From: Variovorax sp. WS11
GTDB taxonomy: Bacteria; Pseudomonadota; Gammaproteobacteria; Burkholderiales; Burkholderiaceae_C
Assembly: GCF_010499245.1 (NCBI RefSeq)
Contig: NZ_JAAGOW010000001.1
Span: forward strand, 1,984,001 to 2,048,000
DNA: 64,000 bases
Direction of reading: 5' to 3'
Shown here: positions 58,514 through 64,000 of the stretch, piece by piece
How the letters are laid out: every line of letters starts with the position of its first letter
Position numbering within the stretch: position 1 is the stretch's first letter
The notes under the pieces: generated by a model
Database searches by the model: none
Told to the model about the DNA's origin: nothing
Seen by the model: the letters and a program-made list of their open reading frames with translations, nothing else
Made by a program: the position numbers and the translations under genes

Positions 58514-59509
58514 TCAGCGCGCGGGCGCGTGGTCGCGCAGCGCGGCCAGCACGGCCTCGTTCTGCTCGGGCAGGCCGACCGTGATGCGCAGCCAGTGCGG
58601 CAGGCCGTAGTTGTCGAGCAGCGCAACCTCGATGCCGGCGGCCAGCAGGCGTGCATGCACGGTGCGGCCCTCGCCGACCTGCGCCATCAGGAAGTTGCCC
58701 GCGGAGGGGATCGAGGCGAGGCGAAGCTCGTGCAAGCCCGCCTCGAGCCGCGCGCGTCCGGCGATATTGAGCTGGTAGCTGCGCGCCAGGAAGGCTCCGT
58801 CGCCCAGCGCCGCCGCCGCCGCGGCTTGCGCCGGCGTGCTGACGTTGAAGCGCGGCCGCTGCACGTTCAGCCGCGCCGCCAGCGCATGCTGGGCAACGCC
58901 GTAGCCGATGCGCAGGCCGGCCAGCCCATAGGCCTTGGAGAAGGTGCGCGCGACGATCAGGTTGGGGAAGCGCCGCACCCAGGCGATGCTGTCGTAGCGC
59001 TGCCCCGGCGCGAGGTACTCGCCGTAGGCCTCGTCGAGCAGCACCGTCACCTGAGGCGGCACCGACTCCAGGAAGGCGAGCAGTGCGTCGGCCTCGATGA
59101 AGGTGCCGGTGGGGTTGTTGGGATTGGCGACGAAGACCAGCCGCGTGTCCTCGCCGATGGCAGCGCGCATGGCGCCGAGGTCGTGGCCGAAGTCCTGCGC
59201 GGGCACCACCGTGCTGCGCGCATGGGCATGCGCGGCCGCCTGCCCGTAGACCACGAAGCCGTACTGCGAGTAGACGACATGCTCGCCCGGCTTCACGCTG
59301 ACCTGGGCCGCGAGTTCGAGGATCTCGCTGGAGCCGCTGCCCAGCACCAGCCAGTCGGCCGGCACGTCGAGCCGCGCCGACAGCGCGTGCTTGAGCGCCG
59401 TGCCGTTGCTGTCGGGGTAGTTGCCCGCGCCCTGGAGCGCGGCGGCCGCGGCGCGGCGCGCGGACTCGGGCATGCCGAGCGGGTTTTCGTTGGAAGCCAG
59501 CAGGATCAT
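58514..59509 (-). CDS. HisC-like class I/II aminotransferase
   Basis: A 331-residue PLP enzyme of the histidinol-phosphate aminotransferase type. Seen: ASNENPLGMPESARRA (start of the fold), YPDSNGTALKHAL, VANPNNPTGTFIEADALLAF, DEAYGEYL, and the PLP Lys in ARTFSKAYGLAGLRIGYG (about 197). Without other his genes and beside a Bug receptor, it may act on another amino acid. No Shine-Dalgarno is visible and the protein lacks the usual N-terminal 20-30 residues; no upstream ATG, GTG or TTG is available in frame, so the start remains at 59509. Confidence 0.88.
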   Translation of the reverse strand: MILLASNENPLGMPESARRAAAAALQGAGNYPDSNGTALKHALSARLDVPADWLVLGSGSSEILELAAQVSVKPGEHVVYSQYGFVVYGQAAAHAHARSTVVPAQDFGHDLGAMRAAIGEDTRLVFVANPNNPTGTFIEADALLAFLESVPPQVTVLLDEAYGEYLAPGQRYDSIAWVRRFPNLIVARTFSKAYGLAGLRIGYGVAQHALAARLNVQRPRFNVSTPAQAAAAAALGDGAFLARSYQLNIAGRARLEAGLHELRLASIPSAGNFLMAQVGEGRTVHARLLAAGIEVALLDNYGLPHWLRITVGLPEQNEAVLAALRDHAPAR

Positions 59510-59631
59510 CGCGAGGGCCGATTTATTTAAGAAGTTAAATGTATGGAGCGCTTGCAGACTGCCTATCAGGGCCTACCCTTTGGCTTGTGCCCTTGCCGGC
59601 CTCGGCGCGGACGATTACCTCCAATTTGGTC

Positions 59632-59641
59632 ATTGATCAAT
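59632..59641. promoter_or_regulatory. 10-bp palindrome in the glcB upstream region
   Basis: ATTGATCAAT, about 88 bases before the glcB ATG in an AT-richer stretch (59510-59728) shared with the divergent aminotransferase. A possible regulator site; no binder can be named. Confidence 0.3.
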
Positions 59642-59728
59642 CGCTCCTGAGGCTCTTACTCATCAACGAGGTATCGAATAAAGTCACCGACTGCATTCTT
59701 CCGTCTTGAATTCAAGGAGTAGATAACC

Positions 59729-61906
59729 ATGACCGCCCGCACGACCGTCCACGGCCTCCAGGTCGCCACCGAGCTCCATCGCTTCATCGAAGACCAGGTG
59801 CTGCCGGCCACCGGCGTCGCCGGCGATGTCTTCTGGAAGGGCTTCGACGCCATCGTCGGCGATCTCGCGCCCAAGAACATCGCGCTCCTGGCCGAGCGCG
59901 ACCGGCTGCAGTCGGAGATGGACGCCTGGCACCGGGCCCATCCCGGCCCGATCACGGACATGCCGGCCTACCGCGCCTTCCTCGAAAAGATCGGGTACCT
60001 GCTGCCGCAGCCCCAGGGCGTGAAAGCCACCACGGCCAATGTCGACGCCGAGCTCGCGCTGCAGGCCGGCCCGCAGTTGGTGGTGCCGATCCTCAATGCC
60101 CGCTATGCGCTGAACGCTGCCAATGCGCGTTGGGGTTCGCTCTACGACGCGCTCTACGGCACCGACGTCATCCCCGAGACCGGCGGCGCCGAGAAAGGCA
60201 AGGGCTACAACCCGGCGCGCGGCGCGAAGGTGATCGAGTTCGCGCGCGAGGTGCTGGACCAGGCCGCGCCGCTGGCCAACGGCTCGCACAAGAATGCGAC
60301 CGGCTACGCCGTCAAGGACGGCCAGCTGATGGTCGCGCTGCAGAGCAGCAGCACGCCGCTGGCGAACCCCTCGCAGTTCGTCGGCTACCAGGGCGACGCG
60401 GCGGCGCCGGGCTCGGTGCTGCTCAGGCACAACGGGATCCATCTCGACATCCGGATCGACCGCAACACGCCGATCGGCAAGACCGACGCCGCGGGCATCA
60501 GCGACGTGGTGCTCGAAGCCGCGCTGTCCACCATCCTCGACCTGGAAGACTCGGTGGCGGTGGTCGATGCGCAGGACAAGGTGCTCGCCTATTCCAACTG
60601 GCTCGGCATCCTGCAGGGCACGCTGACGGAGGACGTGAAGAAGGGCGACAAGACCATCACCCGCGGCTTGAACCCGGACCGCGAGTACACCGGCGCCGGC
60701 GGCCAGCCGGTCAAGCTGCACGGCCGCTCGCTGATGTTCGTGCGCAATGTCGGCCACCTGATGACCAACCCGGCCATCCTCTACGGCGAGGGCAAGGAGA
60801 TCCCCGAGGGGATCATGGACGCGGTGATCACCACCACCATCGCCACGATCGACCTGAAGCGCAAGGGCAACTCGCGCACCGGCAGCGTCTACATCGTGAA
60901 GCCCAAGATGCACGGCCCGGCCGAGGTGGCCTTCGCCAGCGAGCTCTTCGGCCGTGTCGAGCAGATGCTGGGCCTGCCGGCCAACACGGTGAAGCTGGGC
61001 ATCATGGACGAGGAGCGCCGCACCAGCGTCAACCTCAAGGCTTGCATCGCCGAGGCGGCGGCGCGGGTGGCCTTCATCAACACCGGCTTCCTGGACCGCA
61101 CCGGCGACGAGATGCACACCGCGATGCGCGCCGGCCCGATGCTGCGCAAGGGCGACATGAAGACCACGCCCTGGATCCAGGCCTACGAGAAGAACAACGT
61201 GCTGGTGGGCCTCTCGTGCGGCCTGCGCGGCAAGGCGCAGATCGGCAAGGGCATGTGGGCCATGCCGGACCTGATGGCCGCCATGCTCGAGCAGAAGATC
61301 GGCCACCCGAAGGCAGGCGCCAACACCGCCTGGGTGCCCTCACCCACCGCGGCCACGCTGCATGCGCTGCACTACCACCGCGTGAACGTGGCCGAGGTGC
61401 AGAAGGAGCTGGAGAAGATCGACGCCGATGCGGAGCGCGACAACATCCTCGCCGACCTGCTGAAGGTGCCCGTCGCAGCCGAGGCGAAGTGGACGGCGCA
61501 GGAGCGCCAGCAGGAGCTGGACAACAACGTGCAGGGCATCCTCGGCTACGTGGTGCGCTGGATCGACCAGGGCGTGGGCTGCTCCAAGGTGCCGGACATC
61601 CACAACATCGGCCTGATGGAAGACCGCGCGACGCTGCGCATCTCCAGCCAGCACATCGCCAACTGGCTGCTGCACGGCGTGGTCACGAAGGAAGAGGTCG
61701 ACGCCACCTTCCAGCGCATGGCGGCGGTGGTGGACCAGCAGAACGCAGGCGATGCGCTCTACCAGAACATGGCCGGCAACTTCGGCACCTCGGCGGCGTA
61801 CAAGGCGGCGCAGGAGCTGGTGTTCAAGGGCGTGGAGCAGCCGAGCGGGTACACCGAGCCGCTGCTGCATGCGTGGCGCTTGAAGGTGAAGGCCGGGCAG
61901 GCCTGA
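59729..61906 (+). CDS. glcB: Malate synthase G
   Basis: A 725-residue monomeric malate synthase that condenses glyoxylate with acetyl-CoA in the glyoxylate/glycolate route. Characteristic segments: [34 protein letters not shown] (metal region), [34 protein letters not shown] (about 450), and [20 protein letters not shown]. Length matches GlcB. AAGGAG is placed well before the ATG. Followed 6 bases later by a thioesterase gene. Confidence 0.97.
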   Translation: MTARTTVHGLQVATELHRFIEDQVLPATGVAGDVFWKGFDAIVGDLAPKNIALLAERDRLQSEMDAWHRAHPGPITDMPAYRAFLEKIGYLLPQPQGVKATTANVDAELALQAGPQLVVPILNARYALNAANARWGSLYDALYGTDVIPETGGAEKGKGYNPARGAKVIEFAREVLDQAAPLANGSHKNATGYAVKDGQLMVALQSSSTPLANPSQFVGYQGDAAAPGSVLLRHNGIHLDIRIDRNTPIGKTDAAGISDVVLEAALSTILDLEDSVAVVDAQDKVLAYSNWLGILQGTLTEDVKKGDKTITRGLNPDREYTGAGGQPVKLHGRSLMFVRNVGHLMTNPAILYGEGKEIPEGIMDAVITTTIATIDLKRKGNSRTGSVYIVKPKMHGPAEVAFASELFGRVEQMLGLPANTVKLGIMDEERRTSVNLKACIAEAAARVAFINTGFLDRTGDEMHTAMRAGPMLRKGDMKTTPWIQAYEKNNVLVGLSCGLRGKAQIGKGMWAMPDLMAAMLEQKIGHPKAGANTAWVPSPTAATLHALHYHRVNVAEVQKELEKIDADAERDNILADLLKVPVAAEAKWTAQERQQELDNNVQGILGYVVRWIDQGVGCSKVPDIHNIGLMEDRATLRISSQHIANWLLHGVVTKEEVDATFQRMAAVVDQQNAGDALYQNMAGNFGTSAAYKAAQELVFKGVEQPSGYTEPLLHAWRLKVKAGQA

Positions 61907-61912
61907 CGCGCC

Positions 61913-62326
61913 ATGCCGGCCACCAGGGAAGAAATCGCAGCCTTCATCGCACGCGAGTTTCCGCAAACGAAGTGCGCTGTCCTCGAAGCCGGCAATGCCG
62001 GCGCGACCGTGGCTCACGAGGTGGGCCCCGCCGAGTTGCGGCCCGGAGGCACGGTCTCCGGGCCCGTTCTCATGGCCACGGCCGACGTGGCGCTCTACGT
62101 TGCGATCCTCGCTGAGATCGGCATCGTTCCCTTGACGGTGACGACCAGTCTGAACATCAACTTCCTTCGCAAGCCGGAGGCGGGGGCACGCGTCATCGGC
62201 GTGTGCAAGCTCATCAAGCTGGGGCGCTCCCTGGCGGTGGGCGAGGTCAGCCTGTACTCGGAGGGGCGCAGCGACATCGTTGCCCATGCCGTGGGGACGT
62301 ATTCCATTCCGGCACGGGCAACATGA
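61913..62326 (+). CDS. PaaI-family hotdog thioesterase
   Basis: A 137-residue hotdog protein. LRPGGTVSGPVLMATADVAL replaces the HGG turn of classical PaaI with SGPVLM, a form seen in the subfamily with broad acyl-CoA specificity, and SLNINFLRKPEAGARVIG forms the sheet. It starts 6 bases after glcB, so it is probably cotranscribed. Its stop overlaps a candidate start of the next gene. Confidence 0.87.
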   Translation: MPATREEIAAFIAREFPQTKCAVLEAGNAGATVAHEVGPAELRPGGTVSGPVLMATADVALYVAILAEIGIVPLTVTTSLNINFLRKPEAGARVIGVCKLIKLGRSLAVGEVSLYSEGRSDIVAHAVGTYSIPARAT

Positions 62327-62349
62327 GCCACGACACGAGGTCTCCACGT

Positions 62350-62799
62350 ATGCGCAATGAATCAACCGACGAGCGAGCGTTCATCCATTCACGGCTCATC
62401 GATGCGCCGCGCGAGCGCGTCTTCAAGGCTTTCTCCGAACCCGAACACCTCGCCCGGTGGTGGGGTCCCAACGGGTTCACCAGCACCTTCCAGACCTTCG
62501 AGCTTCGGCCCGGTGGCCATTGGCGCTTCGTCATGCATGGGCCCGACGGCGCCGACTATCCAAACGAGAACGTCTTCATCGAGGTCGTGGCGCCGGAGCG
62601 GCTGGTACTCGATCACCTCTCCGAGGACCACCACTTCTTGATGACGATCACCTTCACGCCTCAGGGAAACAAGACCCTGGTTGGCTGGCGGCAAGTGTTC
62701 GACACCCCGGCTCACAAGGAGCGTATAGCGGGCGTCGTGGCCGAAGCCAACGAGCAGAATCTGACCCGCCTTGCCAATGAGGTCCTCAACGTCACGTAG
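62350..62799 (+). CDS. SRPBCC/AHSA1-type ligand-binding protein
   Basis: A 149-residue START-like fold protein. AHSA1 hallmarks: LIDAPRERVFKAFSEPEHLA, RWWGPNGFTSTFQTFELRPG, GHWRFVMHGPDG, VTHSE-type core replaced by LVGWRQVFDTPAH. GAGG is 8 bases before ATG 62350; ATG 62323 would add 9 residues and overlap the thioesterase stop as ATGA. Function unknown; these proteins bind hydrophobic ligands or act with Hsp90-like partners. Confidence 0.85.
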   Translation: MRNESTDERAFIHSRLIDAPRERVFKAFSEPEHLARWWGPNGFTSTFQTFELRPGGHWRFVMHGPDGADYPNENVFIEVVAPERLVLDHLSEDHHFLMTITFTPQGNKTLVGWRQVFDTPAHKERIAGVVAEANEQNLTRLANEVLNVT

Positions 62800-62864
62800 G
62801 CGGTGCCATCACAAGCATCATCGGGTTGAAGCTGGCAGCATCTGCCTGAAGCACGTTGGCCGTC

Positions 62865-63629
62865 ATGATCACGACACCGTTCGTCAGTCACGTCACCCTG
62901 CTCCGGGACAGGGTCGCGTCCTTCGATCGCTACCCGTTCAGCCTCCCCGCGGTGAAGGGCCTCGACCGCTTGGAGTTGCATCCAAAAATGACGGTTCTCG
63001 TCGGCGAGAACGGATCCGGCAAGTCAACGCTGCTCGAGGCCATCGCTGTGTCGCTCGGCTTCAATCCGGAAGGCGGCACCAAGAACTTTGCATTCGGTAC
63101 GAGAGCATCTCACTCCGAGCTGCACGAATTCCTTCGCGTAGCCAAAGGCATTCGGCGGCCTCGCAACGGCTTCTTTCTGCGCGCCGAAAGTTTCTTCAAT
63201 GTCGCAACAGAGATCGAGCGACTCGACGAGGAACCATCCTTCGGACCGCCGGTCATCAGTTCCTACGGTGGTCGGTCGCTTCACGAGCAGTCGCATGGGG
63301 AGTCTTTCCTCGCTTTGCTCACGAACCGCTTCGGCGGCCAAGGCCTGTACTTGCTTGACGAGCCTGAGGCTGCCCTGTCGCCTCAGCGCCAGCTCGCAGC
63401 GCTCTCACGCATTCACGACCTCATACTCGATGGATCGCAGTTCGTGATCGCCACACACTCCCCGATCCTGATGGCCTATCCCGATGCCCGGATCTATCAG
63501 TTGGCGAGCGATGGCATTGCGCCGATAGCGTACGAAGACACCGAGCACTTTCAAGTGACGCGGGACTTTCTCGCCGATCCGGCGAGAATGCTGCGCGTCC
63601 TTTTCGAGCGCGAACCAGATGACGCCTGA
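62865..63629 (+). CDS. AAA/ABC-type ATPase of the RecF/SMC-like class
   Basis: A 254-residue single-domain ATPase. Walker A LVGENGSGKSTLLEA (about 47), Q-loop region, signature-like LHEQSHGESFLALL (about 145), Walker B GLYLLDEPEAALSPQRQLAA (about 165), and the switch His in VIATHSPILM. This is the OLD/RecF-like ATPase pattern without a nuclease domain. Less GC-rich than the neighbours. No partner gene is visible, so it may be an orphan of a defence or phosphonate-type system. Start ATG 62865 rather than TTG 62856. Confidence 0.87.
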   Translation: MITTPFVSHVTLLRDRVASFDRYPFSLPAVKGLDRLELHPKMTVLVGENGSGKSTLLEAIAVSLGFNPEGGTKNFAFGTRASHSELHEFLRVAKGIRRPRNGFFLRAESFFNVATEIERLDEEPSFGPPVISSYGGRSLHEQSHGESFLALLTNRFGGQGLYLLDEPEAALSPQRQLAALSRIHDLILDGSQFVIATHSPILMAYPDARIYQLASDGIAPIAYEDTEHFQVTRDFLADPARMLRVLFEREPDDA

Positions 63630-63817
63630 CCCGTGGCGAGCGATGACATGACAGAAGGCGATCAGCCTCTTCGAACATGCATTGAATGCAAAGGCTCTCG
63701 CGCAGTGACGCCTCTCAACGCTCGTCGCCAAGTCGCGCCTGCGCCTTCCGACGGCTGAGCCGCCGCTTGGCAGCGGCGTAGACAATCCGGGTCCCGAATT
63801 GCAACGGAACTCCGCAC

Positions 63818-64000
63818 ATGACTCCCTCGCACCGCCGCCCCCAGGTCTGCGTTCTCGGCAGCGCCGAACCTGGCTCTGCTGCCCATGAGCTGGCAGGTGA
63901 AGCCGGGGCGCTGCTGGCACGCCTTGGCATCACCGTCGTCAGTGGCTGCGGAAGCCCGGCAACCAAGGTCGCCGCAGAGCGCGCCATCGAGGCCGGCGGC
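63818..64000 (+). CDS. SLOG/LOG-type Rossmann protein, N-terminal part
   Basis: Cut by the window end. From ATG 63818 the first 61 residues read MTPSHRRPQVCVLGSAEPGS and continue with the nucleotide-binding turn ITVVSGCGSPATKVAAERAI, the typical beginning of SLOG-fold proteins of the TIGR00725/lysine-decarboxylase-like group (nucleotide-sugar or cytokinin-riboside binding). The usual motif is GGGxxG; here it reads SGCGSP, which may point to an altered site. The catalytic part lies beyond the window. Confidence 0.6.
   Translation, partial: MTPSHRRPQVCVLGSAEPGSAAHELAGEAGALLARLGITVVSGCGSPATKVAAERAIEAGG

Noticed and set aside
58514..59509. hisC of histidine biosynthesis
   Set aside because: No other his genes nearby, short N-terminus and Bug-receptor context; family named without claiming the pathway.

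Overview
This GC-rich window reads as a chromosomal segment of a beta-proteobacterium of the order Burkholderiales, most likely a Comamonadaceae close to Variovorax. The support is gene content: two tripartite-tricarboxylate (Bug) receptors, a D-glucarate operon, malate synthase G, HPII-type catalase, Ku/LigD, a BaeSR-type two-component system and tandem ohr genes with ohrR. That placement is inferred from family knowledge; no marker gene such as 16S rRNA is present. I found no tRNA, rRNA or CRISPR array.

Layout. 1-7.1 kb: a cut-off gene end, a small membrane ORF, a trypsin-fold protease, a BamA paralogue standing alone, and baeS-baeR. 7.1-10.4 kb is a decayed accessory patch: a frameshifted lipoprotein, a long unrecognised protein with a nuclear-localisation-like basic patch, an amidohydrolase C-terminal remnant and a degraded IS4-family element with clear ends and target duplication. 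10.4-17.4 kb holds stress genes: Ku, a three-domain LigD, a transglutaminase-like protein, a 46-aa membrane peptide and KatE. 17.4-28.7 kb holds a winged-helix/ATPase regulator converging on a GMC oxidoreductase fused to an alpha/beta hydrolase with a Cys nucleophile, a metallophosphoesterase, a GNAT protein, a cytochrome P450 and a thioesterase.

28.7-33.9 kb is a D-glucarate operon (Bug receptor, gudD, garL, garR) beside a LacI-type regulator; two identical 12-bp palindromes and a third near-copy are very likely its operators. 34.1-47 kb contains a Ser/Thr kinase coupled to an OmpA-like lipoprotein, a HicAB module whose toxin has been inactivated, and a tightly coupled trio: exported CHAT protease, TpsB transporter, TpsA hemagglutinin-like exoprotein. 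The trio is the most interesting system here.

47-51 kb: a glycosyltransferase-like gene and a visibly lower-GC pair, a roughly 860-aa helical protein preceded by a small acidic chaperone-like gene, with a 21-bp direct repeat at both ends. 51-57.4 kb: ChrA, a CoA-transferase/HMG-CoA-lyase pair with a divergent IclR regulator and two palindromic sites, then ohr-ohr-ohrR with repeated ATCGCATGCGAT-type palindromes. 57.5-64 kb: a second Bug receptor, a HisC-like aminotransferase, GlcB, a hotdog thioesterase, an AHSA1-type protein, an AAA ATPase and the start of a SLOG-type protein cut by the window edge.
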